DNA of 64,000 nucleotides, taken from assembly GCF_036985595.1 (NCBI RefSeq), contig NZ_BTPU01000023.1, forward strand, positions 62,001 through 126,000. The letters are read 5' to 3'. Numbering within the stretch: position 1 is the first letter of the stretch; each line of letters begins with the position of its first letter. This DNA is from Vallitalea maricola (GTDB lineage: Bacteria; Bacillota; Clostridia; Lachnospirales; Vallitaleaceae). The position numbers were made by a program, and so were the translations under genes. The notes under the pieces were generated by a model that was not told the origin of the DNA, did no database searches, and saw only the letters and a program-made list of their open reading frames with translations. Shown one piece after another: positions 25,908 through 35,665 of this stretch.

Positions 25908-27884
25908 ATGAAGAAATTATTAGCTTTACTACTAGTGTTGACAATGACATTTTCACTAGCAGCATGTGGCAACAAAGATAAGGAAAAGACGACGCCAAGT
26001 GACAACGACAAGACAGTAACTGACAATGGAGATAAAGATCAAGATAAAGATAAAGATCAAACAGCAGATGATGAGAAAAAAGTATTACGTTTACTTGATG
26101 TAACTAATATACCTAAGTTAATTACATGGCAATCAACAGATAACATTTCTTTCCAAATATTAGGAAATGTTCTTGGAGGATTATTTATTAAAGGTGTAGA
26201 TGGGACTCCTAAAGAAGATATGGTTGATACATATAAAGTTTCAGAAGATGGACTTACATATACATTTAACTTAAAAAAAGGTGTTCAATGGGTTACTATT
26301 GATGGAGAACCTTATGGAGAAGTAACAGCTAATGACTTTGTATTTGCATGGAAAAAATTATTGGATCCAGCAGAAGCTGCTCAATATGCAAGCTTATTTG
26401 AAACATGTGCAATCAAAAATGGTGCTACTGCTTTCAAATTGCAAAATGAAATAGTTACTTATGAAAAAAATGATAAGTCATTAAAGAATTTAAAAGTAGA
26501 AGATTATGAAGATACTGATGAAGCTACTGCTAAAGAACAATATGACGAAGCTAAAAAAGCACTTGAAGAAAAAGTAACAACTCTTTTAGCTGATTTAGAA
26601 GGAACTTATGGTTCAGTAGATAAAGCTAAAGAAAAATTAGTAGAACTAGTAGAGACTGTAGCTATTTCAGCTGAAGATGATTACACTTTCAAAGTTGAAT
26701 TAGATGCACCAGTTCCTTATTTAATTGATTTATTATGTTTCCCTGCTTTATTCCCAGCAAATGAGAAGTTCTATAACGAAGTTGGAGCAGATAAATATGG
26801 AAAATCTGCAAAAGATTTCTTATATAATGGTGCATTCATATTCAAAGAGTGGAAAATCAGTGAAAGACATTACCTAGTTAAAAATGAAAATTACTGGGAT
26901 GCAGAAAATGTTTACTTAGATGCAATTGATTCTCGTGTTATTGAAGATGCTAATAATGATACACGTGTTAATATGTACTTAGACGGACAAGTAGATAGAG
27001 CACCATTAGCAGGTGAAAATGTAGATAAATACGGTAATAGACCAGATGCTTTATTATTACCAGAATCAGGAATTCAGTATCTACAAATTAACCCATGGAA
27101 TGGGGCTTTAACTCCAGCTAGAAAAGTATTACAAGATGTTAGAGCAAGAAAAGCTATTAACATGGCTATTGATAAATCATATATAACAGATATCGTATTA
27201 AAAAATGGTTCTGTTCCTACAGATGGTTTTGTACCAAGTGGATTCGTAGCTAGTGCAAATCATGACGGTAAAGATTTCCGTGAAGTAGCTGAAGATTTAT
27301 ACGGTGGTGGTAAAGGTTATAATACTTATAATCCAGAAGAAGCAACAAAATTATGGAATGAAGCAATGAACGATTTAGGTATGACTGAAGTAACTATAGA
27401 TTTAATGCTTGGTGGAAGAGAAAATGATAAAAAGAATGCAACTCATATTAAAGATGAGATGGAGAAAAACTTACCAGGATGTACTGTGGAAATATCAACA
27501 ATACCTTGGGGAGAAAGATTAGATAGAACTGCAAAAGGTGATTTCATTATGAACTGGACAGGATGGGGTCCAGACTATCCAGACTCTCCAACATTCCTAG
27601 AAATATTTACAATTGATTCAGAATATAACAATGGTAAATATAATAACCCAGAATATGATGAAGTTCTTAAGTCAGCTAAAACAGGAGAATTAACAAATCC
27701 TTCTAGAGCTAAAGAACGTTTCGAAAAATTAGTTGAAATAGAAAAAATATTACTTGAAGATGATCAAGCAGTGATACCTATGTATCAACAAAGTAGATTA
27801 CTTCTTTGTAATCCAAAAGTTAAAAATATGACTTTACAACAATCTGGTGCAGATTATATATATAAATGGGTTAAATTTGAGTAG
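25908..27884 (+). CDS. oppA: oligopeptide ABC transporter substrate-binding lipoprotein
   Basis: A 658-residue lipoprotein. The signal peptide ends in the lipobox LAAC (Cys about 21), followed by an acidic/lysine linker (about 23-58). An SBP_bac_5 domain follows, with QILGNVLGGLF, FNLKKGVQWV, NDFVFAWKKLLDPAEAAQYAS, and RKAINMAIDKSYI. It captures peptides outside the membrane and delivers them to OppBC. Compared with typical OppA it carries an extra charged helical stretch of about 80 residues (about 180-255, rich in Glu/Lys) before the DDYTFKVEL segment. AAAGGAGG supports the start. It is the first gene of oppABCDF. Confidence 0.92.
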   Translation: MKKLLALLLVLTMTFSLAACGNKDKEKTTPSDNDKTVTDNGDKDQDKDKDQTADDEKKVLRLLDVTNIPKLITWQSTDNISFQILGNVLGGLFIKGVDGTPKEDMVDTYKVSEDGLTYTFNLKKGVQWVTIDGEPYGEVTANDFVFAWKKLLDPAEAAQYASLFETCAIKNGATAFKLQNEIVTYEKNDKSLKNLKVEDYEDTDEATAKEQYDEAKKALEEKVTTLLADLEGTYGSVDKAKEKLVELVETVAISAEDDYTFKVELDAPVPYLIDLLCFPALFPANEKFYNEVGADKYGKSAKDFLYNGAFIFKEWKISERHYLVKNENYWDAENVYLDAIDSRVIEDANNDTRVNMYLDGQVDRAPLAGENVDKYGNRPDALLLPESGIQYLQINPWNGALTPARKVLQDVRARKAINMAIDKSYITDIVLKNGSVPTDGFVPSGFVASANHDGKDFREVAEDLYGGGKGYNTYNPEEATKLWNEAMNDLGMTEVTIDLMLGGRENDKKNATHIKDEMEKNLPGCTVEISTIPWGERLDRTAKGDFIMNWTGWGPDYPDSPTFLEIFTIDSEYNNGKYNNPEYDEVLKSAKTGELTNPSRAKERFEKLVEIEKILLEDDQAVIPMYQQSRLLLCNPKVKNMTLQQSGADYIYKWVKFE

Positions 27885-27999
27885 ACTTTACTAATTTAAA
27901 ATTTTATATGATTTTCAAGTTTTGGCAGGTAACACTGCCAAAACTTATGTTATGTAATATTTTAATTCGCTAAAGTATTAATTGATTGGAGGTTCATTA

Positions 28000-28962
28000 A
28001 TGTTTCGTTATACAATTGAAAGGATAGCTCTTATTATTTTAACTCTATTTATTGTTTTAACGATAAACTTTTTTTTATTGCGATTAATGCCAGGTTCGCC
28101 ATTTGCTAATCCTAAAATTACACAAGCGCAAATAGAAATGATAGAGGAAAAATACGGGCTTGATGATCCAGCATATGTTCAGTATTTTAGATATATAAAA
28201 AATCTAGTAGTGAAACAAGATTTAGGTGTTTCTTTTAAACTTCAAGACCAACCAGTTAAAGGGTTAATAGGTATGAAATTACCGCATACTGTAAAAATTG
28301 GAACAATAGCTCTAATTTTTGGTGTTATTGTTGGAATTTTTCTAGGTGCAATAGCAGCTATTTATCGGAATTCGATATGGGATAATATTATAACTATAAT
28401 GGCTGTTATAGGTGTGTCTATACCTGGATTTGTAGCAGCAGCATTTTTACAATATTTCTTTTGTAGTAAGTTAGGGTGGTTCCCATATATTTATAATCCT
28501 GTTGATGCTCTTAGAAAAATCTCAATTTGGGACTCTATTTACTCAGCTCTTCTACCAGCACTTTCATTATCTCTATATGTTATATCATCAACTATGAGAT
28601 ATATGCGTTCTGAATTAGTAGAAGTATTAAATAGTGATTATATTTTACTTGCAAGAGCTAAGGGACTAAGTAAACCTAAGGTTATATTTAGGCATGCCCT
28701 TAGAAATGCATTAATACCAGTAATTACTATGATAGGTCCTTTAGCTGTTAATATACTTACAGGAGGAGTTGTTGTAGAACAATTTTTCGGTGTGCCTGGA
28801 TTAGGTAAATTATTAGTTACTGGAATATTCAGTAATGACTATTTTGTTGTATTAGGTGTTAACTTAGTAATAAGCTTTTTATATGTTTCGGTTATATTAG
28901 TTGTAGATTTATTATATGGCGTTATTGATCCAAGAATTAGACTAAAAGGAGGTGGAGTATAA
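28000..28962 (+). CDS. oppB: oligopeptide ABC transporter permease
   Basis: A 320-residue inner-membrane permease with six helices. The N-terminal MPGSPFANPK and YGLDDPAYVQYFRYIKNLV region is typical of OppB/DppB. The EAA loop that contacts the ATPases is LLARAKGLSKPKVIFRHALRNALIPV (near 220-245; part: AKGLSKPKVIFRHALRNAL). The ATG at 28000 with GGAGG seven bases before is preferred to an upstream in-frame start at 27982. Its stop is one base before the oppC start. Confidence 0.93.
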   Translation: MFRYTIERIALIILTLFIVLTINFFLLRLMPGSPFANPKITQAQIEMIEEKYGLDDPAYVQYFRYIKNLVVKQDLGVSFKLQDQPVKGLIGMKLPHTVKIGTIALIFGVIVGIFLGAIAAIYRNSIWDNIITIMAVIGVSIPGFVAAAFLQYFFCSKLGWFPYIYNPVDALRKISIWDSIYSALLPALSLSLYVISSTMRYMRSELVEVLNSDYILLARAKGLSKPKVIFRHALRNALIPVITMIGPLAVNILTGGVVVEQFFGVPGLGKLLVTGIFSNDYFVVLGVNLVISFLYVSVILVVDLLYGVIDPRIRLKGGGV

Positions 28963-28963
28963 G

Positions 28964-30394
28964 ATGGCATTATCTAAAGAAAAATTTGTATTAAAACAAC
29001 ATGATTTTTCAGAAGTAGACAAAATAAATACCGAGAGTGTTTCCTTTTGGAAAGATGCACGAAGAAGGCTTAGAAAGAATAAAGCTTCTATGGTAGGATT
29101 TTATGCAATTATAATATTAATAATACTAGCTATTTTTGGACCTATAAGTCCTATTAATCAAAAAAATGCAGATGGAACGGTTTTTAGATATGATTCATCA
29201 CCTATAATACTTGATGATAATGGAGTCGAAATTCCTAAAAAGGATATATCTTATCTTCCACCTAGAATACCTGGAATAGAGAAATTAGGTATATTTGATG
29301 GTCATGCAACTATAGACAGAGGTTCTTTTGATTTGATAGTTGGTGATTTACCTAAGACTGATGAGTTCAATGAATTAAAGAAACCTACAAAACGAAAGCA
29401 ATTAGTTGAAGAATTAGGAATACCATATCATCCTTATGAGATTAATATAATTAGTATCTATAATAATGATAATGATGTTTTAACGGCCAAAATTAAAGTA
29501 CTTGCTACAGAAGAAATTCTTGAATTACCATATGAAGAATTAGTAAGTGATTATACTAAGTATAAGCCTGGAACATTTAGATTAATTAGTTCAAGTATTG
29601 ATGAATACGGCGTTGAAATGTTAAAAATGGATGTTGACTATTATGCTGTTCAAAACATAAAAGATCATTATTTTTGGTTAGGAACAGATAAACTAGCTCT
29701 AGACCTTTGGACTAGATTATGGATTGGTGTAAGAGTTTCATTAATTATTGCTTTGGCCTCTCTAGTTGTTGACTTTACCATTGGAATTTTATATGGTACT
29801 ATATCTGGATTCTATGGTGGAACCAAAGTTGATACTGTCATGATGCGTATTACTGAAATACTTGGAAGTATTCCAGCACTAGTTCTGATGGTTATATTTA
29901 TTAGTATTAGTGACAGAATAGAAGGGTTTATTGATGGACTATTGCCAGGGGAGCAAGGATTAGCAACTATTAGATTAATTATATTAATATTGGCTATGAG
30001 TTTAACAGGATGGATAACAGTAGCTAGAGTTGTTAGATCTCAAATACTTAAGTTAAGAGAACAAGAATATATATTGGCATCTAGAACTTTGGGAGCTTCC
30101 AAAAGAAGATTAATGGCTAAACATTTATTCCCTAACATTATTGGGCAAATACTTGTAATGGCAACTTTCTCAATTCCTGGTGCTATATTCTATGAGGCAT
30201 TTTTAACATTTATAGGTATTGGATTACCAATTCCAATGTCCTCACTTGGTGTATTAGTAAATGAAGGTTATGAAGCTTTCCAAACTATACCAAGTATGTT
30301 ATTGATACCTGCAACAGTTATGTCAATTTTAATGTTATCTATTAACCTATTAGCTAATGGACTTAGAGATGCATTAGATCCACGTATGAGATAG
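28964..30394 (+). CDS. oppC: oligopeptide ABC transporter permease with large external insertion
   Basis: A 476-residue permease. Helix 1 is at about 43-62; the core permease runs from about 245 to 476, with the EAA loop at LASRTLGASKRRLMAKHLFPNI. Typical OppC/DppC proteins are about 300 residues. Here about 165 residues (about 65-230) of mixed charged sequence lie between helix 1 and the WLGTDKLALDLWTRL segment, which normally follows shortly after helix 1. The added domain should be extracytoplasmic and could contact OppA. The canonical GTDxLGRD reads GTDKLALD. The start at 28964 follows the oppB stop. Confidence 0.9.
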   Translation: MALSKEKFVLKQHDFSEVDKINTESVSFWKDARRRLRKNKASMVGFYAIIILIILAIFGPISPINQKNADGTVFRYDSSPIILDDNGVEIPKKDISYLPPRIPGIEKLGIFDGHATIDRGSFDLIVGDLPKTDEFNELKKPTKRKQLVEELGIPYHPYEINIISIYNNDNDVLTAKIKVLATEEILELPYEELVSDYTKYKPGTFRLISSSIDEYGVEMLKMDVDYYAVQNIKDHYFWLGTDKLALDLWTRLWIGVRVSLIIALASLVVDFTIGILYGTISGFYGGTKVDTVMMRITEILGSIPALVLMVIFISISDRIEGFIDGLLPGEQGLATIRLIILILAMSLTGWITVARVVRSQILKLREQEYILASRTLGASKRRLMAKHLFPNIIGQILVMATFSIPGAIFYEAFLTFIGIGLPIPMSSLGVLVNEGYEAFQTIPSMLLIPATVMSILMLSINLLANGLRDALDPRMR

Positions 30395-30408
30395 AAAGGA
30401 GAAAGAAG

Positions 30409-31446
30409 ATGAATAAAGATAAAGTATTAGAAGTCAAAGATTTAGAAGTCTCTTTCAGAACTCATGCTGGGGATGTGCAGGCTGTTAGAGGTATATCTTT
30501 TGATTTACATAAAGGTGAAACACTTGCTATTGTTGGTGAATCAGGATCAGGTAAATCAGTAACAGTTAAAGGTATTATGGGACTATTAGCTGATAATGGA
30601 TATTATAAGAATGGGCATATTTTATTTGAAGGTCATGACGTAACACAAATGAAAGAATCTCATCTGCATTCAATTAGAGGAAATAAAATGGCTATGATAT
30701 TCCAAGATCCTATGACCTCATTAGATCCTACAATGACAATTGGAAAGCAAATAATGGAGGTTATTAGACTCCATCAAAAAGTTTCTAAACAAGAAGCTTT
30801 TGAGAAAGCTGTTAAATTAATAGATATGGTTGGAATACCAAGTCCAAGAGAAAGAATGAAGCAATATCCTCATCAATTTTCTGGTGGTATGAGACAAAGA
30901 ATAGTTATAGCTATTGCATTAGCTTGTGAGCCTACTATCTTAATAGCAGATGAACCTACTACTGCACTTGATGTTACTATTCAAGCTCAAATCTTAGACT
31001 TAGTTAAAGACTTGCAACAAAAGATTGGTGCTTCAGTTATATTCATAACTCACGATTTAGGTGTAGTAGCAAATGTTGCTGACCGTGTTGCTGTTATGTA
31101 TGCTGGTAAAATGGTTGAGGTTGGAACAAGTGATGAAGTATTTTATGATCCAAGACATCCATATACATGGGGATTAATTGGTTCAATGCCAGACTTGGAA
31201 ACAGAAGGAGCATTATATGCTATTCCTGGTACGCCACCAAACTTGATTAAACCACCAGTTGGTGATGCATTTGCTTTAAGAAGTAAATATGCTATGGAAA
31301 TTGATTTTGAACAACAACCACCGATGTTTGATATAAGTGACACTCATAAAGTAGCTTCATGGCTATTACATGAAAATGCACCGGAAATAACACCTCCTGA
31401 TGTTATAGTTAAACGAAGAAAACGTTTAGAGGAGGTGAACAGCTAA
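30409..31446 (+). CDS. oppD: oligopeptide ABC transporter ATPase
   Basis: A 345-residue ATP-binding subunit. Walker A is GESGSGKS (about 43), Q-loop MIFQDPMTSLDP (about 97), signature FSGGMRQR (about 158), Walker B ILIADEPTTALD (about 178) and the switch His in FITHDLG (about 211). The C-terminal oligopeptide-transporter extension (about 235-330) is present, but the usual Fe-S cysteine cluster seen in some DppD proteins is absent. The stop overlaps the oppF start (TAATG). Confidence 0.94.
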   Translation: MNKDKVLEVKDLEVSFRTHAGDVQAVRGISFDLHKGETLAIVGESGSGKSVTVKGIMGLLADNGYYKNGHILFEGHDVTQMKESHLHSIRGNKMAMIFQDPMTSLDPTMTIGKQIMEVIRLHQKVSKQEAFEKAVKLIDMVGIPSPRERMKQYPHQFSGGMRQRIVIAIALACEPTILIADEPTTALDVTIQAQILDLVKDLQQKIGASVIFITHDLGVVANVADRVAVMYAGKMVEVGTSDEVFYDPRHPYTWGLIGSMPDLETEGALYAIPGTPPNLIKPPVGDAFALRSKYAMEIDFEQQPPMFDISDTHKVASWLLHENAPEITPPDVIVKRRKRLEEVNS

Positions 31447-32384
31447 TGAGTTCAAAAGAAGTATTAGTTGAAGTCCAAAATCTAAAGCAACACTTTAAAA
31501 TAGGTAGAAGCGGTGTTGTCAAAGCTGTTGATGATATCTCGTTCAAAATATATAAAGGTGAAACATTTGGTTTGGTTGGAGAATCAGGTTCGGGGAAATC
31601 AACTACAGGAAGAACTATGATAAGATTATATAACCCTACAGGTGGAAAAGTATTCATGGAGGGCGACAGAATTGACGGTAGAGTTCCTAAAAAAGTTATT
31701 GCCAATGTTAATAGAAATATGCAAATGATTTTCCAAGACCCAATGGCATGTCTTAACCCACGTATGAAGGTTGAAGATATTATTGCTGAAGGAATAGATA
31801 TTCATAAATTGGCTAAAAACAAAGATGATAGACGTGAAAAAGTAATAGAAATGTTAAAAATTGTTGGACTCAATGAGCAACATGCTGACCGTTATCCTCA
31901 TGAGTTCTCAGGTGGTCAAAGACAAAGAATAGGTATAGCTAGAGCTATGGCTGTTGAGCCAAAGTTCATAATAGCTGATGAACCTATATCAGCACTTGAC
32001 GTTTCAATACAAGCACAAGTTGTAAACTTGATGAATGAATTGAAACAAAAAAGAGGATTAACATATTTATTTATTGCCCATGATTTATCAATGGTTAAGT
32101 ATATTAGTGATAGAATAGCAGTTATGTATAAAGGTAAAATAATGGAACTTACAACAAGTAAACAATTATTTGAAAAACCTTTACATCCATACACAAGATC
32201 CTTGTTGTCAGCTATTCCACTACCAGACCCTATTACTGAACGAACTAGAAGACGTCATGCTTATTTACCAGAAAAAGAACATGATTATTCAACTCATCAA
32301 CCAGAATGGGTTGAAGTTGATCCAGGTCACTTCATTTATGGTAATGAAAAAGAAATAGAAAAGTGGGACGCAATATATAGATAA
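31446..32384 (+). CDS. oppF: oligopeptide ABC transporter ATPase
   Basis: A 312-residue ATP-binding subunit with Walker A GESGSGKS (about 47), Q-loop MIFQDPMACLNP (about 95), signature FSGGQRQR (about 153), Walker B IIADEPISALD (about 172) and switch FIAHDLS. It forms the heterodimeric motor with OppD. Translation is coupled by a one-base overlap. An operon terminator follows directly. Confidence 0.94.
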   Translation: MSSKEVLVEVQNLKQHFKIGRSGVVKAVDDISFKIYKGETFGLVGESGSGKSTTGRTMIRLYNPTGGKVFMEGDRIDGRVPKKVIANVNRNMQMIFQDPMACLNPRMKVEDIIAEGIDIHKLAKNKDDRREKVIEMLKIVGLNEQHADRYPHEFSGGQRQRIGIARAMAVEPKFIIADEPISALDVSIQAQVVNLMNELKQKRGLTYLFIAHDLSMVKYISDRIAVMYKGKIMELTTSKQLFEKPLHPYTRSLLSAIPLPDPITERTRRRHAYLPEKEHDYSTHQPEWVEVDPGHFIYGNEKEIEKWDAIYR

Positions 32385-32388
32385 ACTA

Positions 32389-32430
32389 AAAATAAGACTA
32401 CATAGAAATTTTGCTATGTAGTCTTATTTT
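32389..32430 (+). terminator. opp operon terminator
   Basis: AAATAAGACTACATAG (about 32390-32405) pairs perfectly with CTATGTAGTCTTATTT (32414-32429), followed by TATTTTG. Confidence 0.88.
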
Positions 32431-32542
32431 ATTTTGATTATAAATATTTTTTGTAGATATGAAATGAAAATCAATAAACTTAAAAAATTATAATTTAACT
32501 AGGATAATAGATAGCCTGTTAAAATATAATTTTATCTGGAGT

Positions 32543-32944
32543 CTAAACATATATGTACGAAAATAATTTATTAATATTTTTTGTTGTAATATTTTCGATG
32601 CTTGCTTCTTCAGCAGCTTGTATCACGCTCTCATAAGGCAATTGATAAATATATGAAATATCTGAAGGACTATAAGAATTAGGTACTTTTCGTTTTACTT
32701 CTCTAGAAAACAATTTGCATATGTCGCTACTTCCATAAAACATAATCATAATAAAAGATTGTTTTGTTATACTATCAATATCATTATTTCTCATAATTTT
32801 TTTTATCTCATGATTTGAGATATTTAATAGTTCTGAGACAACATCCATATCAAAAACATCCTTTTCCTCAGTTTTTAAAAATAAATCTATTTTTTTTAGT
32901 TTTGGAGAAAGATGATTGTTATAATAATCAAGATATGTAGCCAT
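32543..32944 (-). CDS. uncharacterised 133-residue protein
   Basis: I do not recognise this family. It is soluble and mostly helical. Two stretches look like helix-turn-helix units: about 34-55 (VVSELLNISNHEIKKIMRNN) and about 92-115 (PSDISYIYQLPYESVIQAAE). A DNA-binding or sporulation-related role is possible; nothing else supports it. AGGAGG before ATG makes it a real gene. It lies between the opp operon and the SASP gene, transcribed opposite to both. Confidence 0.7.
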   Translation of the reverse strand: MATYLDYYNNHLSPKLKKIDLFLKTEEKDVFDMDVVSELLNISNHEIKKIMRNNDIDSITKQSFIMIMFYGSSDICKLFSREVKRKVPNSYSPSDISYIYQLPYESVIQAAEEASIENITTKNINKLFSYIYV

Positions 32945-33157
32945 GTAAAAACCTCCTGAAAAATTAAATTATTAATAAACACTTTTTTGCAAAAGTGTAA
33001 ATACTATACTAAGGAATTATTATAAAAAATTTATCTAAATAGATTATAACTTATTATCCATACAAAATCATATGTAATAAATGGTTTTTTAATGGTTACA
33101 AATACCATAGTAAAAAAATAATTATAGTTAATACTATGATTACGGAGGTGATTTTAA

Positions 33158-33352
33158 ATGGCATATAACAAGCAAGCAACAGATGCACTTAACAAATTTA
33201 AGTATGAAATAGCTAACGAGCTTAACGTTAACTTAAAACAAGGTTATAATGGAGATTTAACTTCTGCACAAGCTGGTTCAGTAGGTGGAGAAATGGTTAA
33301 AAGAATGATTCAAAGCCAAGAGCAATCTATGTCATCAGGTGGTTCTTATTAA
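33158..33352 (+). CDS. alpha/beta-type small acid-soluble spore protein
   Basis: A 64-residue SASP. It has the family block KYEIANELNV near residue 14 and GDLTSAQAGSVGGEMVKRMI near 32-51, including the GPR protease cleavage region (the Glu-Ile-Ala context). SASPs coat spore DNA and protect it from UV and heat, and are degraded at germination. GGAGGTG precedes the ATG. It is direct evidence that the organism forms endospores. It should be transcribed in the forespore by sigma-G; a CATAGTA at about 33108 is a possible -10. Confidence 0.93.
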   Translation: MAYNKQATDALNKFKYEIANELNVNLKQGYNGDLTSAQAGSVGGEMVKRMIQSQEQSMSSGGSY

Positions 33353-33383
33353 TCACTTAACAACGATAATTAAATCATATTAA

Positions 33384-33418
33384 AATCCTAGAGATAGTAT
33401 TTCTGGGATTTTTTTATT
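33384..33418 (+). terminator. SASP gene terminator
   Basis: AAATCCTAGA pairs with TCTGGGATTTTTTT (one G-T pair and one mismatch), ending in a run of seven T, about 30 bases after the SASP stop. Confidence 0.75.
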
Positions 33419-33419
33419 T

Positions 33420-33728
33420 AGAAAAAAATGTATAAAACCTTTTAGAAAAAACCATACTTAATTAATGTGACTGATTTATCTAACATTAATACATCTTTAT
33501 AATAGAATTTATGGTAAAAGTCTTAATTAGTGAATTAAGATAATAGTAAAAATGTGTAGATTTATCATAGTCACTATGTTATAATATACAAATGGTTAAA
33601 CAGGAATAGCTATGCCCTTTTATATAGAATGATAATAATATGAGAAAAGGACACTTCATCTTCAAAGATAATAAAAAAGGGAAGAAATGACTTTCCTACT
33701 ATATAAATTAAGGAGGAACAATTTTAAA
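33420..33728. other. 309-base interval before tig
   Basis: AT-rich, non-coding. A TATAAT at 33580-33585 may be the tig -10, with only a weak -35 (TAGATT). The stretch 33687-33728 is in frame with tig but lies upstream of the ribosome site, so I treat it as leader. Confidence 0.45.
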
Positions 33729-35015
33729 ATGAACGTAAATGTAGAAACACTAGAAAAAAGCATGGTTAAACTAACCATTGAAGTCGATGCAGATCGCTTT
33801 GAAGAAGGCATGAAGCATGCATATAATAAGAACAAGAGTAAGATAACTGTTCCAGGTTTTAGAAAAGGCAAAGTACCTAGACAACTAATTGAAAAGACTT
33901 ATGGTGCAGAAATTTTTTACGAGGATGCTGTCAACTACATAATTCCAGAAGCATATGATAAAGCTATAGAAGAGAATAATTTAGAGGTTGTTTCAAGACC
34001 AGAAGTTGACGTACAACAAGTAGAAAAAGGAAAATCAATGATTTTTACTGCAGAAGTTGCTGTTAAGCCTGAAGTTACTTTAGGAGAATATAAAAATATA
34101 GAAGTTGAAAAGAATAATATAGAAGTAACAGATGAAGATATCACTGGTGAAATTGAAAAAGTAAGAGATAAGAATTCAAGATTAGTTGATATAACTGATA
34201 GAGCTGTTCAAGACAACGATCAAGTTATAATTGATTTTGAAGGTTTTGTAGATGGAGAACCATTTGAAGGTGGCAAAGCAGAAAATTATTCATTAACTAT
34301 AGGTTCACATTCTTTCATTGATACATTTGAAGAACAATTAATCGGAAAGACTATTGGTGAAGATGTAGAAGTTAATGTTACTTTCCCAGAAGATTATCAA
34401 CAAGAAGATCTACAAGGAAAAGAAGCATTATTCAAAGTTAAAGTTAACGAAATCAAATTCAAAGAATTACCAGAAGCAGATGACGAATTTGCAAAAGACG
34501 TATCTGAATTTGACACTCTTGATGAATATAAAGAAGATATTAAGGCAAAACTCTTAGAGCAAAAAGAAAATACCGCAAAAAGTAAAAAACAAGAAGATGT
34601 TTTAGGAAAAGTTATAGAAAATGCTACAATGGAAATAGCAGATCCTATGATTGATCTACAAGCTGAAAATATGACTAATGATTTTGCTACAAGACTACAA
34701 TATCAAGGTTTATCACTAGAGCAATATTTTGGATTCACTGGACAAAACATGGCAACATTAAAAGAAACTATGAAGACTGATGCAGAAAAGAGAATCAAGT
34801 CTAGATTAGTATTAGAAGCTATCGCTAAAGCTGAAGAGATTGAAGTTTCAGAAGATGAATTAAAAGAAGAACTACAAAAAATGGCAGAAGCATACAATAT
34901 GGAATATGACAAAATAGCAGAGACTATTGGTGAAGAAGAAAAAGAATCTATTCAAGATGATATTAAAAATCGTAAAGCACTTGATTTTATTGCTGAGCAA
35001 GCTAAAGAAGTGTAA
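33729..35015 (+). CDS. tig: trigger factor
   Basis: A 428-residue ribosome-associated chaperone with peptidyl-prolyl isomerase activity. The N-terminal ribosome-binding domain holds the signature GFRKGKVPRQLIEK (about 41-54). The FKBP-like domain is at about 155-245 (VIIDFEGFVDGEPFEGGKAENYSLTIGS), and the helical substrate-cradle domain at about 250-428. The ATG at 33729 with AAGGAGG upstream is preferred to an in-frame start at 33687. It heads the tig-clpP-clpX group. Confidence 0.95.
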   Translation: MNVNVETLEKSMVKLTIEVDADRFEEGMKHAYNKNKSKITVPGFRKGKVPRQLIEKTYGAEIFYEDAVNYIIPEAYDKAIEENNLEVVSRPEVDVQQVEKGKSMIFTAEVAVKPEVTLGEYKNIEVEKNNIEVTDEDITGEIEKVRDKNSRLVDITDRAVQDNDQVIIDFEGFVDGEPFEGGKAENYSLTIGSHSFIDTFEEQLIGKTIGEDVEVNVTFPEDYQQEDLQGKEALFKVKVNEIKFKELPEADDEFAKDVSEFDTLDEYKEDIKAKLLEQKENTAKSKKQEDVLGKVIENATMEIADPMIDLQAENMTNDFATRLQYQGLSLEQYFGFTGQNMATLKETMKTDAEKRIKSRLVLEAIAKAEEIEVSEDELKEELQKMAEAYNMEYDKIAETIGEEEKESIQDDIKNRKALDFIAEQAKEV

Positions 35016-35065
35016 TAATAAGTATATCATTTGCGTAAGATAAAAGGAAGAGGAGGTAAATAATT

Positions 35066-35647
35066 ATGAGTTTAGTACCTTATGTCATAGAGCAAACTAG
35101 CAGAGGAGAAAGATCATACGATATTTTTTCTAGACTTTTAAAAGAAAGAATTATTTTCTTAGGAGAAGAAGTTACTGATGCAGCTGCAAGTGTAATTGTA
35201 GCACAGTTATTATTTCTAGAAGCTGAAGACCCAGAAAAAGACATTCATTTATATATAAATAGTCCAGGAGGATCAATTACTGCAGGAATGGCTATATATG
35301 ATACTATGCAATACATTAAACCAGATGTATCAACAATATGTATTGGTATGGCTGCTAGTATGGGATCATTTTTACTTGCTGGTGGAGCGAAAGGGAAAAG
35401 ATATGCTTTACCTAACGCAGAAATAATGATACATCAACCACTTGGAGGAATCCAAGGGCAAGCTGTTGATATCAAGATACATGCAGATAGAATAATCGAG
35501 ATTAGAGAGAAACTTAATAAAATTTTAAGTGAAAAGACTGGTCAGCCATTAGAGGTTATTGAGAAAGATACTGATAGAGATAACTTCTTAACAGCTGAAG
35601 CTGCTAAAGAATATGGTCTTATTGACAAAGTGTTTGAAAAAAGATAG
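35066..35647 (+). CDS. clpP: ATP-dependent Clp protease proteolytic subunit
   Basis: A 193-residue serine protease that forms the tetradecameric chamber fed by ClpX. The catalytic triad is intact: Ser98 in GMAASMGS, His123 in MIHQPLGG, Asp172 in DRDNF. The N-terminus begins LVPYVIEQTSRGERSYDI, the usual mature N-terminus with almost no propeptide. GGAGG supports the start. It lies 50 bases after tig and 18 before clpX. Confidence 0.97.
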   Translation: MSLVPYVIEQTSRGERSYDIFSRLLKERIIFLGEEVTDAAASVIVAQLLFLEAEDPEKDIHLYINSPGGSITAGMAIYDTMQYIKPDVSTICIGMAASMGSFLLAGGAKGKRYALPNAEIMIHQPLGGIQGQAVDIKIHADRIIEIREKLNKILSEKTGQPLEVIEKDTDRDNFLTAEAAKEYGLIDKVFEKR

Positions 35648-35665
35648 CCGAAAGTAGGTGAAGCA

